From Acholeplasma granularum ATCC 19168 (GTDB taxonomy: Bacteria > Bacillota_I > Bacilli_A > Acholeplasmatales > Acholeplasmataceae): 64,000 bases of DNA. Each line of letters opens with the position of its first letter. The stretch's first letter is position 1. Below, piece after piece: positions 45,942 through 55,238 of this stretch. The notes under the pieces were generated by a model, which ran no database searches, was not told the DNA's origin, and saw only the letters and a list, made by a program, of their open reading frames with translations. Made by a program: the position numbers and the translations under genes. The stretch lies in NCBI RefSeq assembly GCF_000526235.1, contig NZ_JAFR01000012.1, positions 1 through 64,000 on the forward strand, given 5' to 3'.

Positions 45942-46810
45942 GCATCATTAATTTAAATAATAATGAGCTACTATCACTACCAGCTGGTGTAACATATAAT
46001 GATGGTACACTCAAACTTTTAAAAAAACATTTATTTAATGATACATTAACAATACAATTAACAAATAGACAACTTACTAACCTAAAAGTAATTGTTGATC
46101 AAAGTGTCAATGCAAAAATTATTTTAGAACTAAAAGATGATAATTATGAAGATGTAATTTATGATATATTTTTAGAAACAAAAGAAAATAGTCAAGTTAA
46201 ATTTTTATTATTAACAGAATTAAAATCAAAGCATGCAAAACTAAATTTTAAATCTTCTAGTTTAAATGATTCTAATATGGAATTTATTGCAGGATTTATT
46301 AGTAATGTAATGGATGCAAAACTTTACTTAGATTTAAATGGTAAAGGTGCAAACCTAAAGGTACGTACTATTGCTGTATCTAGTAAAGACCATGTACAAT
46401 CACTTGATGTACATATGACGCATTATGCACCGTATACATCTGCTGAAATGACAAACATTGGTATTGCAGGAGAAAATGGTGTTATTAAAATCAATGGTGT
46501 TGGACAAATTGAACAAGGTATGAATGGTTCGGCAGCTTTCCAAACACTAAAAGGTATCATTACAAATGATAAAGCTCAAATCGATGTCAATCCAATATTA
46601 ATTATTGATGAACACGATGTGACAGCAGGTCATGCTGCAACCGTTGGTAAAATGGAAGAAGAAGTTTTATTTTATTTAAGAAGCCGTGGAATTTCTTTAA
46701 TGGATGCTCAAAGACTTATTATTAATGGATTACTACAACCAGTCATCGATGAAATAGATGATGAACAAATAAAAGAAAACGTAATAAAGATAATTAACGA
46801 AAGAATATAA
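45938..46810 (+). CDS. sufD: SUF Fe-S assembly scaffold SufD (SufB/SufD family)
   Basis: 290 residues, shorter than typical SufD (about 420), because the N-terminal helical part is reduced. The beta-helix core is clear: strands ending in TNRQLTNLKVIVD, the block ANLKVRTIAVSSKDHVQSLDVHMTH, then GQIEQGMNGSAAFQTLKGIITND, DVNPILIIDEHDVTAGHAATVGKMEEE and a C-terminal helix with LRSRGISLMDAQRLIINGLLQP. The conserved His in 'HAATVG' is present. Start ATG 45938 overlaps the sufC stop. Acts with SufB and SufC. Confidence 0.88.
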   Translation: MSIINLNNNELLSLPAGVTYNDGTLKLLKKHLFNDTLTIQLTNRQLTNLKVIVDQSVNAKIILELKDDNYEDVIYDIFLETKENSQVKFLLLTELKSKHAKLNFKSSSLNDSNMEFIAGFISNVMDAKLYLDLNGKGANLKVRTIAVSSKDHVQSLDVHMTHYAPYTSAEMTNIGIAGENGVIKINGVGQIEQGMNGSAAFQTLKGIITNDKAQIDVNPILIIDEHDVTAGHAATVGKMEEEVLFYLRSRGISLMDAQRLIINGLLQPVIDEIDDEQIKENVIKIINERI

Positions 46811-46814
46811 GTAT

Positions 46815-48017
46815 ATGATTGATGTAAAAAGAATTAGAGAACAATTTCCGATATATAAAAAATATCCTAATCTTAGGTTTTTTGATTCTGGAGCATCCGC
46901 ACTGGTTCATGAAAATGTAATCAAAAAAATGTCTGATTATATGTCATATAATGGAACCAACGTTCACCGTGGTGTTTATAGTCTTGCTTATGAAGCAACA
47001 AATTTATATGAAAATGCTAGAGGCGTTATTGCTAAATTTATAAATGCTAAAGAAAATCAAATTATATTCACAAAATCTACAACACATAGTTTAAATATGC
47101 TAGCAACAAGTTTTAAATCTATATTAGAACCTGGAGATGAAATCATCATCTCTGAATTAGAACATCATTCAAATTTATTACCATGGTTAAATATAGCAGA
47201 TGAACTTAAATTAGTTGTTAGATTTATACCACTTGAGAACGGACTAATTACAATACCCAATTTTAAAAGTGTGTTAACTACAAAAACAAAATTAGTCGTT
47301 ACACATCATATGTCAAATGTTATAGGTTATGTTACCCCTATTAAAGAAATGGTTAAATTAGCTAAATTATATGGAGCATACGTTATTTTAGATGCTGCTC
47401 AATCTATACTCCATATAAAAACAGATATTCAAGACTTAAATATTGATGCACTAGCATTTAGTGGCCATAAGTTATATGGACCAAATGGTGTTGGCATACT
47501 TTATTTAAATGATCATCTATCAGAGATTTTACCTCCTGCTGAATTTGGTGGTGAAATGGTTGATACTGTTAATTTAGATGGTTCTACTTGGAAAACTGTA
47601 CCTTATAAATTTGAATCAGGTACACCCCCAATTGCTGAAGCCATTGGACTTGCAGAAGCTATTAATTTTATAAATGACGTGGGTATAGATAATATTCATG
47701 AACATGAACTAAATTTAAGAAATTATTGCATAAAAGCATTAGAAAATGAAAAGGGTATTACGATATTTAACAAAGCACATGATTCAACAATCATCTCATT
47801 TAATATTGATGGTATACACCCACATGACACAGCAAGTTTTTTAGATCAACAAGGCGTATGTGTGAGAGCAGGACATCATTGTAACCAATTAACAATGAGA
47901 TATTTAAAACAAGATGCAACAGTTCGTGCATCAATTGCAATTTATAATTCAATAGAAGATTGTGATATATTAATTAACGCAATTAAAGAAACAAGAGACT
48001 TCTTTACAAGTCTTTAA
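46815..48017 (+). CDS. sufS: Cysteine desulfurase SufS
   Basis: 400 residues. This PLP enzyme removes sulfur from cysteine and passes it to SufU. The PLP lysine lies in SGHKLYGPNGVG near 216-227; the catalytic cysteine loop is GVCVRAGHHCNQ near 349-360; 'THHMSNVIGYVTP' near 158 and the FGGEMVDTV block near 244 are typical of group II desulfurases. It starts 4 bases after sufD. ThiI at 58821 is another possible recipient of its sulfur. Confidence 0.94.
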   Translation: MIDVKRIREQFPIYKKYPNLRFFDSGASALVHENVIKKMSDYMSYNGTNVHRGVYSLAYEATNLYENARGVIAKFINAKENQIIFTKSTTHSLNMLATSFKSILEPGDEIIISELEHHSNLLPWLNIADELKLVVRFIPLENGLITIPNFKSVLTTKTKLVVTHHMSNVIGYVTPIKEMVKLAKLYGAYVILDAAQSILHIKTDIQDLNIDALAFSGHKLYGPNGVGILYLNDHLSEILPPAEFGGEMVDTVNLDGSTWKTVPYKFESGTPPIAEAIGLAEAINFINDVGIDNIHEHELNLRNYCIKALENEKGITIFNKAHDSTIISFNIDGIHPHDTASFLDQQGVCVRAGHHCNQLTMRYLKQDATVRASIAIYNSIEDCDILINAIKETRDFFTSL

Positions 48018-48030
48018 GAAAGGAATTTAC

Positions 48031-48468
48031 ATGGACTTAAAAACTTTATACCGATCAGTTATTATGGATCATTATAAAAATCCTAAAAATAAAGGTTTAA
48101 TCAATGATGAAAACTATCTGACCGTCCATTTAAATAATCCAACATGTGGAGATGACATAATTGTCCAACTACTTGTAAAAGATGAAAAGATTATAGATTT
48201 AAGACATCAGGGTAAAGGTTGCAGCATCTGTTGTGCAGCAGCATCTGTTGCCTCTGAATTATTAAAAAACAAAAGTATTGAAGAAGCCCTAAATCTAACT
48301 CAAAACTACTATGATCTATTAATGGGAAAAGAGTTATTAAATAAAAATATATTAGAAGATGCTTTAGCATTTGAAGGCGTTGGACAATTTCCAGCTAGAA
48401 TTAAATGTGCAACACTTGCATTTAAAGCATATGAAAAAGGTTTAGATCCTTTGAAAGGAGATAATTAA
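48031..48468 (+). CDS. sufU: Sulfur-transfer protein SufU
   Basis: 145 residues. The three zinc-binding cysteines and the aspartate are visible: NPTCGDDI near 37-44, [10 protein letters not shown] near 63-72 and RIKCATLA near 125-132. The extra Cys in 'SICC' is notable. SufU accepts persulfide sulfur from SufS and is found with sufCDSUB in Firmicutes. The start follows AAAGGAA. The next gene, sufB, starts 1 base after the stop. Confidence 0.93.
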   Translation: MDLKTLYRSVIMDHYKNPKNKGLINDENYLTVHLNNPTCGDDIIVQLLVKDEKIIDLRHQGKGCSICCAAASVASELLKNKSIEEALNLTQNYYDLLMGKELLNKNILEDALAFEGVGQFPARIKCATLAFKAYEKGLDPLKGDN

Positions 48469-48469
48469 A

Positions 48470-49879
48470 ATGGATGATACAAAAAGTAAAATAGATAATA
48501 TCGTAGGTGAGTATCAGTACGGCTTTAGAACAGATGCAACACCAATCATGGATACTGGAAAAGGTATTAATGAAGCGATTGTTAGACAAATATCAAAAAT
48601 AAAAAATGAACCAGAATGGATGACGAATTATCGTTTAGAAAGTTATAAAAACTTCGTTGAGATTCCAAATCCAAATTGGGGACCAGATTTAAGTTTTATT
48701 GATTTCCAAGAGTTTACATACTTTATTAAATCGACTGATAAAGCCATGAATTCTTGGGATGACGTACCTGAAAAAATTAAAGAAACATTTGAACGTTTAG
48801 GTATTCCACAAGCAGAAAGAAACTACCTGGCAGGTGTTTCTACTCAGTTTGAATCAGAGGTTGTGTATCACAGTTCAAAAGAAGAGTTAGAAAAATTAGG
48901 TGTAATTTATGTGGATACTGATACCGCAGTTAAAAAATACCCTGAACTTGTTAAAGAATATTTTGGTACAGTTGTAAGTAATAAAGATAATAAATATGCT
49001 GCATTAAATGCTGCAGTATGGTCAGGTGGCTCATTTATTTATGTACCAAAAGGTGTAAGAGTTGAAAAACCTCTACAATCATACTTTAGAATTAACTCAG
49101 ATCAAATGGGACAATTTGAACGTACTTTAATTATTGTAGATGAAGGTGCATATGTTAACTATGTTGAAGGATGTACCGCACCAATTTATCAAAAAGATTC
49201 ACTTCATGTTGCAACTGTTGAAGTTATTGTAAAAAAAGATGCAACCTGCCGTTATACTACAATCCAAAACTGGTCGACAAATGTCATAAACTTAGTAACT
49301 AAACGTGCACATGTTTATGAAAATGGTCATATGGAATGGATTGATGGAAACATTGGCTCAAATGTTAATATGAAATACCCATCTTGTATATTATTAGGTG
49401 AACATGCAAAAGGTACAACAATTTCAATTGCGTTTGCAGGTAAAAACCAGTGGCAAGATGCAGGTGCACGTATGATACATGTGGCTCCAAATACAACATC
49501 TAATATTATTTCTAAATCAATTTCACGTGGTGGCGGAAAGGTTAACTACCGTGGGAAAGTATCCTTTGGTAAAAACGCTAAAGGTTCAAAATCAAATATT
49601 GAATGTGATACCATCATTTTAGATGGCCTATCTACATCAGATACTATCCCTATTAATGTGATTAAAAACTCAGATGTGTTTTTACAACATGAAGCAACCG
49701 TATCTAAAATATCTGAAGAACAATTATTTTATTTAATGAGTCGTGGTCTTTCTGAAGAGGAAGCTACAGAAATGATTGTTATGGGATTTATTGAACCATT
49801 TTCAAAAGAACTACCAATGGAATATGCAGTTGAATTAAATCAACTCATTAAACTTGAAATGGAAGGCTCAATCGGTTAA
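48470..49879 (+). CDS. sufB: SUF Fe-S assembly scaffold SufB
   Basis: 469 residues, full length. Landmarks: [20 protein letters not shown] near 117, [22 protein letters not shown] near 183, the [23 protein letters not shown] block, and near the C-terminus the cluster/His region [19 protein letters not shown] followed by [20 protein letters not shown]. SufB holds the nascent Fe-S cluster. AAAGGAGA precedes the ATG. A terminator hairpin at 49911 closes the operon. Confidence 0.95.
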   Translation: MDDTKSKIDNIVGEYQYGFRTDATPIMDTGKGINEAIVRQISKIKNEPEWMTNYRLESYKNFVEIPNPNWGPDLSFIDFQEFTYFIKSTDKAMNSWDDVPEKIKETFERLGIPQAERNYLAGVSTQFESEVVYHSSKEELEKLGVIYVDTDTAVKKYPELVKEYFGTVVSNKDNKYAALNAAVWSGGSFIYVPKGVRVEKPLQSYFRINSDQMGQFERTLIIVDEGAYVNYVEGCTAPIYQKDSLHVATVEVIVKKDATCRYTTIQNWSTNVINLVTKRAHVYENGHMEWIDGNIGSNVNMKYPSCILLGEHAKGTTISIAFAGKNQWQDAGARMIHVAPNTTSNIISKSISRGGGKVNYRGKVSFGKNAKGSKSNIECDTIILDGLSTSDTIPINVIKNSDVFLQHEATVSKISEEQLFYLMSRGLSEEEATEMIVMGFIEPFSKELPMEYAVELNQLIKLEMEGSIG

Positions 49880-49910
49880 TTTTAAACATATTAATCAAAT
49901 ATGAAATATA

Positions 49911-49960
49911 AAAAAAGACGAATATTCAACCTATAAGTGTTAAAAATGTTCGTCTTTTTT
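49911..49960. terminator. Terminator of the suf operon
   Basis: AAAAAAGACGAA (49911-49922) pairs with TTCGTCTTTTTT (49949-49960). The A-run and T-run on the two sides may also serve the convergent gene at 49973. Confidence 0.8.
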
Positions 49961-49972
49961 ATAATAAAAATT

Positions 49973-50677
49973 TTAGTTACTAAGTGAAATTAAGAAATTT
50001 CTTCTTTCGTTTAAACGACTAATGATGTCGTTTATATATAATTTGATTAACTCTATTTCATGAGGTAAAAAAGTAATTATTAGTGGTTTAATAAGGTTAA
50101 TTTCTGTTCTAACTTTAAAATGAATATACTCCCATAAACCAATATATTTATCATTTTTTAAAAATGACTTATTTAAAGAAATCTCCACATTAAAATCAAA
50201 TAATAACTGCTCTGGATAATTTATTTTAGATTGACTATTTAGTTTTTCGTCATTTAATAATATATCACTTAAAATATCAATAATTCCTAAACTGCTAATA
50301 ATATTTAGATGATTTTTAGCTAATTTGTCAGTAATTAAAAATAGAAAAGAAAACTTGGATTGAAGTTTGGCATAGGTTATAAGATTGTCATAACTTTTTA
50401 AACTAAATTGATCAAAATAATTAATTTTATAATCTAAAAAAACACCTAACCAAGAAATATTAATCTCTTTAAATAAAAGATGATATTTTTGAAGTTTTTT
50501 AAATAACTTTTGATCAGAAGTATATCCATTATGATATGCTAGTAAATATTTTTTGTAGGTATGTAGTGCCTCGATATTTGGAGCATCATCAATATATTTT
50601 AAATGTTGATATACAATTTGATATAAGTTTTTTAAATTTTTATCCTTAATTATATTAAATTCTTCTATTTGATGCAT
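49973..50677 (-). CDS. Divergent squalene/phytoene-synthase-family protein with degenerate Asp motifs
   Basis: 234 residues, shorter than the usual 280-300. The order of blocks follows CrtM/CrtB: LKYIDDAPN (28-34) at the first Asp-rich site, a helix 'SYDNLITYAKLQSKFSFLFL' (95-114), then ISSLGIIDILSDILLND (127-143) at the second Asp-rich site, INYPEQLLFDFNVE (152-165) and DKYIGLWEY (176-184). The expected DDxxD becomes DDxxN and DxxxD becomes DxxxN, so the enzyme may have low or no prenyl-synthase activity, or a different one. If active it would make a C30 or C40 precursor for the desaturase at 2969. Start is ATG 50677 with GAGG 13 bases before. Confidence 0.55.
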   Translation of the reverse strand: MHQIEEFNIIKDKNLKNLYQIVYQHLKYIDDAPNIEALHTYKKYLLAYHNGYTSDQKLFKKLQKYHLLFKEINISWLGVFLDYKINYFDQFSLKSYDNLITYAKLQSKFSFLFLITDKLAKNHLNIISSLGIIDILSDILLNDEKLNSQSKINYPEQLLFDFNVEISLNKSFLKNDKYIGLWEYIHFKVRTEINLIKPLIITFLPHEIELIKLYINDIISRLNERRNFLISLSN

Positions 50678-50700
50678 AATTGGAAAACCTCATATTTTTA

Positions 50701-50739
50701 CTTTCAACATTCATTATAACATCATATAATGATTGAAAG
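50701..50739. promoter_or_regulatory. Symmetrical divergent promoter region
   Basis: CTTTCAA (50701-50707) mirrors TTGAAAG (50733-50739) and TCATTATA (50711-50718) mirrors TATAATGA (50725-50732). The inner arms contain the -10 box TATAAT of the rightward gene (50725-50730) and that of the leftward gene (50713-50718, minus strand), only six bases apart. RNA polymerase cannot use both at once. Confidence 0.6.
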
Positions 50740-50750
50740 GAGTGAGTGGT

Positions 50751-51152
50751 TTGATTTATTATATTAAAAATGAACAGGATGGCGCATATGTTTATCCAAA
50801 TAGAAGAATATCAGGTTATAGTGCTCTAACAGTCATAAAAAAGTTATGTTTAAAACATCTAACAACCTTAGAAGGATATATAAAATCAGTTAAACCAATT
50901 ATTGATGATAAATATAAAATACCTGTCGTGTTAAGTCATAAATATGCATTTTTTTCAACAAAATCAATGAGAGATTATGACTCGATTTGGATCAACTATA
51001 TGGCGATAAAAGAAATCGTTTATTTAGATAAAAACATCCTATTTATATTTGATGAAAAATATCAACTAAGTATTAAATTATCCACAAAAAGTTATCAAAA
51101 GTTAGTAAGAATAATAATCATTATATTAAAATATAAGAAAAGTTTAGAATGA
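50751..51152 (+). CDS. ComK-like competence transcription factor family protein
   Basis: 133 residues from TTG 50751 (AAAGGAGT at 50735-50742). ComK activates competence genes in Bacillus. The central block matches that family: KKLCLKHLTTLEGYIKSVK (about 25-43, where ComK has C-x-x-x-x-x-T-x-x-G-R-K-x-x), then IPVVLSHKYAFFSTKSMRDYDSIWINY (about 53-80), whose 'FF-TxSx-x-x-YD-IWINY' motif is the ComK signature. The long C-terminal tail of Bacillus ComK is absent; a short basic C-terminal stretch remains. It overlaps the promoter of the divergent prenyl-synthase-like gene. Competence is unknown in such organisms; other roles are possible. Confidence 0.7.
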   Translation: MIYYIKNEQDGAYVYPNRRISGYSALTVIKKLCLKHLTTLEGYIKSVKPIIDDKYKIPVVLSHKYAFFSTKSMRDYDSIWINYMAIKEIVYLDKNILFIFDEKYQLSIKLSTKSYQKLVRIIIIILKYKKSLE

Positions 51153-51241
51153 ATACACTTTCACATGAAAACAATGGAAACACTATTTAGTTCATGGTAT
51201 AATATGAAATGGTTAAACGATAATAAATAAGGAGACACAAA

Positions 51242-52441
51242 ATGGCTAAAAAAACGATAAAAGATGTAAATTTACAAAATAAAAAAACACTTATAAGAGT
51301 TGACTTCAATGTGCCTTTGAACAAAGATGGTTCAATTTCTGATGATACAAGAATTACTGCTGCATTACCTACAATAGAATATGCAATCAGTAATGGTGCA
51401 AAATTAATTTTATTCTCCCACTTAGGACGTATTAAGACTGAGGCTGATAAAGCAACAAACTCACTAAGACCAGTTGCACAAAGATTATCAGAATTAATTA
51501 ATAAACCAGTAACATTTATTCCTGAAACTAGAGGACAAGCTCTAGAAGATGCTGTAAACAAATTAAATGCTGGTGATGTATTAATGTTTGAAAACACTAG
51601 ATTTGAAGACCTAGATGGTAATAAAGAATCTAAAAACAATCCAGAATTAGGTAAATACTGGGCTTCTTTAGGAGAAGTATTTGTTAATGATGCATTTGGT
51701 ACTGCACATAGAGCACATGCATCAAATGTAGGTATTTCAAATAATATGGATGTTTCTGTTGCAGGTTTATTACTTGAAAAAGAAATTAACTTTATTGGTG
51801 GCGCACTAGAAAATCCTAAACGCCCATTTGTTGCAATCTTAGGTGGTGCTAAAGTATCTGATAAAATTGAAGTGATTAAAAACTTACTAAAAGTTGCTGA
51901 TAAAGTATTAATAGGTGGCGGTATGGCATTTACTTTCTTAAAAGCTCAAGGCTTTGAAGTTGGTAAATCATTAGTTGAGTTAGATAAGGTTGATTTAGCT
52001 AAGGAATTATTAGAATTAGCAAATGGTAAAATTGAATTAGGATCTGATGTTGTTACAGGTAAAGCATTTGATGCAAATACTGAGACAAATGTTAGAACAT
52101 TTGATGCAATTCCAGAAGATGAAATGGGACTTGATATTGGACCTAAAACAGTTGAAAGATTTAAAGAAATTATCGAATCAGCTAAAACAGTTGTATGGAA
52201 TGGACCTCAAGGTGTATTTGAAATGGAAGCATTCGCAAACGGTACATTAGAGATTACAAAAGCATTAGCAAACCTAAACGGTAAAGCAATTACTATTGTT
52301 GGTGGTGGAGATTCTGCAGCTGCAGTAGCGAAATTTGGTCTTGAAGATAAATTCAGTCATATTTCTACAGGTGGCGGTGCATCACTAGAATACTTAGAAG
52401 GTAAAGTATTACCTGGAGTAGAATTGGTAGACGAAAAATAA
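51242..52441 (+). CDS. pgk: Phosphoglycerate kinase
   Basis: 399 residues. Transfers phosphate from 1,3-bisphosphoglycerate to ADP in glycolysis. N-terminal [12 protein letters not shown] at 19-30 (substrate arginine), LILFSHLGR near 54, 'RAHASNVGI' near 160, the hinge, GGAKVSDKI near 202, and the C-terminal nucleotide block [13 protein letters not shown] near 356 and [13 protein letters not shown] near 375. AAGGAGA precedes the ATG. Its stop shares bases with the start of the next gene, forming an operon with an XRE-cupin regulator, an HPr-like gene and tpiA. Confidence 0.96.
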   Translation: MAKKTIKDVNLQNKKTLIRVDFNVPLNKDGSISDDTRITAALPTIEYAISNGAKLILFSHLGRIKTEADKATNSLRPVAQRLSELINKPVTFIPETRGQALEDAVNKLNAGDVLMFENTRFEDLDGNKESKNNPELGKYWASLGEVFVNDAFGTAHRAHASNVGISNNMDVSVAGLLLEKEINFIGGALENPKRPFVAILGGAKVSDKIEVIKNLLKVADKVLIGGGMAFTFLKAQGFEVGKSLVELDKVDLAKELLELANGKIELGSDVVTGKAFDANTETNVRTFDAIPEDEMGLDIGPKTVERFKEIIESAKTVVWNGPQGVFEMEAFANGTLEITKALANLNGKAITIVGGGDSAAAVAKFGLEDKFSHISTGGGASLEYLEGKVLPGVELVDEK

Positions 52442-52989
52442 TGATTGACATCGGCAAGAAAATCAGAGCACTCAGACTTGGTAACAACCTGACTCAAGAA
52501 GAACTTGCTAATCGTTTAGAACTCACAAAGGGATATATTTCACAATTAGAAAACAACCTCACTTCTCCATCTATTCAGACACTCTTTGCATTACTTGAAG
52601 TATTAGGGGTTGAGACACACGAGTTTTTCTCTAAACCTGAAGGCGAAGATGCTAAAATTGTATTTACCAAAGAAGACTTTTATGAAAAAGAAAATCCGGA
52701 TTTAGGTTCAACTATTTCTTGGATTGTTCCAAATGCATTAAAATATGAAATGGAACCAATTATTATAGAGATTATGCCGGGTGGCCAATCAACAATTGAT
52801 GATTCACATCCAGGCGAAGAATTTGGTTATGTACTTGAGGGACAAGTTACCCTTGTATTAAATAAAACTAGACACATCGTAAAAAAAGGTGAAACCTTTT
52901 ATTACATGGCTAATAAAGAACATTACTTACAAAACTTAGGAAATAGTGTTGCAAGGATACTTTGGATATCCACACCACCAATGTTTTAA
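52441..52989 (+). CDS. XRE-family regulator with C-terminal cupin domain
   Basis: 182 residues. Residues 1-62 are a Cro/C1 helix-turn-helix (NLTQEELANRLELTKGYISQLE). A linker leads to a cupin barrel at about 105-178: PGGQSTIDDSHPGEEFGYVLEGQVTLVL, with a histidine and Glu at the usual metal or ligand sites, and GETFYYMANKEHYLQNLG. This architecture is common in regulators that bind a small ligand (for example PuuR or MqsA-like relatives). It is translationally coupled to pgk, so it could sense a glycolytic or nutritional metabolite; target unknown. Confidence 0.88.
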   Translation: MIDIGKKIRALRLGNNLTQEELANRLELTKGYISQLENNLTSPSIQTLFALLEVLGVETHEFFSKPEGEDAKIVFTKEDFYEKENPDLGSTISWIVPNALKYEMEPIIIEIMPGGQSTIDDSHPGEEFGYVLEGQVTLVLNKTRHIVKKGETFYYMANKEHYLQNLGNSVARILWISTPPMF

Positions 52990-53007
52990 ATAAAGGAGAA
53001 GATAGAT

Positions 53008-53253
53008 ATGGAAAAAGAAATTATCATAGGTTCAACCGCTGGTTTACATGCAACCTTAGCGGCAAAAGTAGTTCAAACAGCATCTAAATATGCTGTAGAT
53101 ATTAAATTATATTACAAAGACAAGACTGTTGACTTAAAATCTATATTAGGATTAATGAGTTTAGCAGTACCTAAAGGAGAAAACGTTAAGATTGTAGCAT
53201 CAGGACCTCATGCCGAAGAAGCAATCAAAGACATTTCTTCAATCTTAGGATAA
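53008..53253 (+). CDS. ptsH: HPr-like protein with altered active-site motif
   Basis: 81 residues with the HPr open-faced sandwich pattern. The active-site His 14 is present in GLHATLAAKV, but the usual Arg-Pro after it (HARPA) is Thr-Leu. The regulatory Ser is kept: DLKSILGLMSLAVPKGENV (Ser 45). The Arg is important for phosphotransfer in normal HPr, so either activity is low or the protein is regulatory (like Crh, which lacks the His). It lies between the XRE-cupin gene and tpiA, and has AAGGAGA in front. I give the symbol for the family; a PTS role is unproven. Confidence 0.72.
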   Translation: MEKEIIIGSTAGLHATLAAKVVQTASKYAVDIKLYYKDKTVDLKSILGLMSLAVPKGENVKIVASGPHAEEAIKDISSILG

Positions 53254-53258
53254 TATAA

Positions 53259-54023
53259 ATGCATAAAAGAGTACCTGTAATTGCTGCAAACTGGAAAATG
53301 TTTAAAACTAAAGATGAGGCTTTAGAATTTATCTTTGCAGTCAATGGTCATATGCCATCAACAGATCAAGTTGAATCAATTATTTGTGCACCAGCAATTT
53401 TATTAAATCTATTAGTAAAACGTGAAGGAGAAAATTTACGTATTGCTGCACAAAATATGCACTATAAAGATGAAGGTGCCTTCACAGGTGAAAACTCACC
53501 TGCTCAAGTAAAAACTGCTGGCGCTGAATATATTTTAATTGGACACTCAGAACGTCGTAATATATTTAACGAAACTGATGAAGAAGTTAATTTAAAAATG
53601 CATGCTGCATTTAAATATGATTTAGCACCAATTTTATGTATTGGTGAAGAATTAGATGTTAGAGAATCTAATCAAACTAAACAAGTATTAGATAATCAAC
53701 TTGAAATCGCATTTAAAAATGTGACTAAAGAACAAGCACTTAAAACAATTGTTGCTTATGAACCGGTTTGGGCAATTGGTACAGGTAAAACTGCAACCCC
53801 TCAAATGGCAAATGAAACAATTAAAGATGTTAGAAGTAAATTGGCTCATTTATATGGTAATGAAGTTGCAATGCAAATTCGTATACTTTATGGTGGTTCT
53901 GTTAAAACTGATAACATAGAAGCATTATTAGAAGAATCAGACATTGATGGTGCATTAATCGGTGGTGCTGCACTTGATCATAATAACTTCTTAAAATTTG
54001 TTGAAGCAGCTAAAAATAAATAA
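53259..54023 (+). CDS. tpiA: Triosephosphate isomerase
   Basis: 254 residues. Interconverts glyceraldehyde-3-phosphate and dihydroxyacetone phosphate. N-terminal AANWKMFKT (Asn-Lys), GHSERR near 95 with the catalytic His, AYEPVWAIGTGKTA near 166 with the catalytic Glu and flexible lid, and GGSVK near 210 and GGAALD near 230 form the phosphate site. Starts 5 bases after the HPr-like gene. Closes the pgk-tpiA operon, with a terminator at 54044. Confidence 0.96.
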   Translation: MHKRVPVIAANWKMFKTKDEALEFIFAVNGHMPSTDQVESIICAPAILLNLLVKREGENLRIAAQNMHYKDEGAFTGENSPAQVKTAGAEYILIGHSERRNIFNETDEEVNLKMHAAFKYDLAPILCIGEELDVRESNQTKQVLDNQLEIAFKNVTKEQALKTIVAYEPVWAIGTGKTATPQMANETIKDVRSKLAHLYGNEVAMQIRILYGGSVKTDNIEALLEESDIDGALIGGAALDHNNFLKFVEAAKNK

Positions 54024-54043
54024 AATATATAAGTTTTTAATAT

Positions 54044-54073
54044 AGAAGTCTAGACCATTAGGCTTCTTTTTTA
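54044..54073 (+). terminator. Terminator of the pgk-tpiA operon
   Basis: AGAAGTCTA (54044-54052) pairs with TAGGCTTCT (54059-54067), one T-G pair, followed by T6. Confidence 0.85.
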
Positions 54074-54209
54074 TACAAATATCAAAAAAAATATATTTTA
54101 AAATATATTTAATAACTTTTTAATTTTGTATAATGCAATCATTTTATGATGTACCTTGTTTGTTTTATTTTAGATGGTATAATGTGATTTGAAGGGTGGA
54201 TGGTTAAAA

Positions 54210-55118
54210 ATGTATATTGTTAAAAATGAACATGAAAACGTACAATTTAATAATAAGATCGAAGCAATCAAATATGCATTAACTAAAAATAATTCAAAAG
54301 TTTTTCACTTAGATGAACCTATATTTGATACCTCAATAGATACTAATAAAATATATTTTAATAACGAAGAATTTGTAATTGATACAAAGCATAAAAGATA
54401 TAAAAATATACCAATTAAATATTATGACAAATTAAATAAAACAAATGACTTGGAGTACCACAGTGGTGCATATAATTATCTATATTCAAAACCAGGTTAT
54501 GAGACAATAAGTGTGGATATATCGCTTGTAGAAGCAATTTATAAACCAAGTCAAAATTCAACAAAGTATCAAGGATATATATTAGTAAATCATCAATCAA
54601 CAGATCAACTAGATGTAGGATTAAGTATATTTTATGAAAATGATGAAGTCTTTTTAAAACCATTTTACTATTATATGGGAGGTGGACATCCAAAAGATTT
54701 TTTTGTAGATAACATAATTATATCTAAGTTTAATAAGGTGGATCATAATACATTTAAAGGTTTTGATAAATTAACTATCGAATTGACAAAAAGAACTTCT
54801 GGTTGGTGTTTTAAGATTATTAATAAAAATACAAATCATATTTATTTAAAAATGCTAGACTATCCTAATGCCCATACATTAAAAGATATAAATAGATTTT
54901 TAATTGGCGTAAGTTTAGTACCAGTTAAAGACCTACTTTGGGATCCCTTATGTAAAGCAGAACTTTCAAATGTCATATTTGAAAATGTAGTAATGAATCA
55001 TAAAGATGAACTATATCCTTTAAGCTCCACTATGGAAATAGGTTATAGTCAAGGACATCCTTTTGCCACGTATGAAATAATGCAAAAAGTATTTAAATTT
55101 ACAACAAAATATATATAA
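54210..55118 (+). CDS. Uncharacterised soluble protein
   Basis: 302 residues from ATG 54210; a TTG upstream at 54189 is in frame but the AAGGGTGG site (54192-54199) serves 54210. No signal peptide or membrane segment. The sequence is rich in Asn, Lys and aromatic residues, with strand-like segments and glycine turns (YMGGGHPKDFF near 168; MEIGYSQGHPFATYE near 281) that suggest a beta-sandwich, possibly concanavalin-like. I do not recognise the family. It stands alone between terminators. Confidence 0.6.
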   Translation: MYIVKNEHENVQFNNKIEAIKYALTKNNSKVFHLDEPIFDTSIDTNKIYFNNEEFVIDTKHKRYKNIPIKYYDKLNKTNDLEYHSGAYNYLYSKPGYETISVDISLVEAIYKPSQNSTKYQGYILVNHQSTDQLDVGLSIFYENDEVFLKPFYYYMGGGHPKDFFVDNIIISKFNKVDHNTFKGFDKLTIELTKRTSGWCFKIINKNTNHIYLKMLDYPNAHTLKDINRFLIGVSLVPVKDLLWDPLCKAELSNVIFENVVMNHKDELYPLSSTMEIGYSQGHPFATYEIMQKVFKFTTKYI

Positions 55119-55120
55119 TA

Positions 55121-55147
55121 AAAGTAGTGCTTAAGGCACTATTTTTT
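55121..55147 (+). terminator. Terminator after the uncharacterised gene
   Basis: TAGTGC and GCACTA flank a short TTAAG loop (about 55123-55140), followed by T6. Confidence 0.75.
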
Positions 55148-55238
55148 ATAGTAAATTTTATATAAAAACTACTTTTTAGGTAAATCTATGATTTTTCACT
55201 TATTTTAAAAATCTTATCGAGTCAAAATGCAAATGGGA

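Noticed and set aside
51187-51639. 150-codon open frame opposite pgk
   Set aside because: Reverse-strand shadow of a well-supported glycolytic gene.
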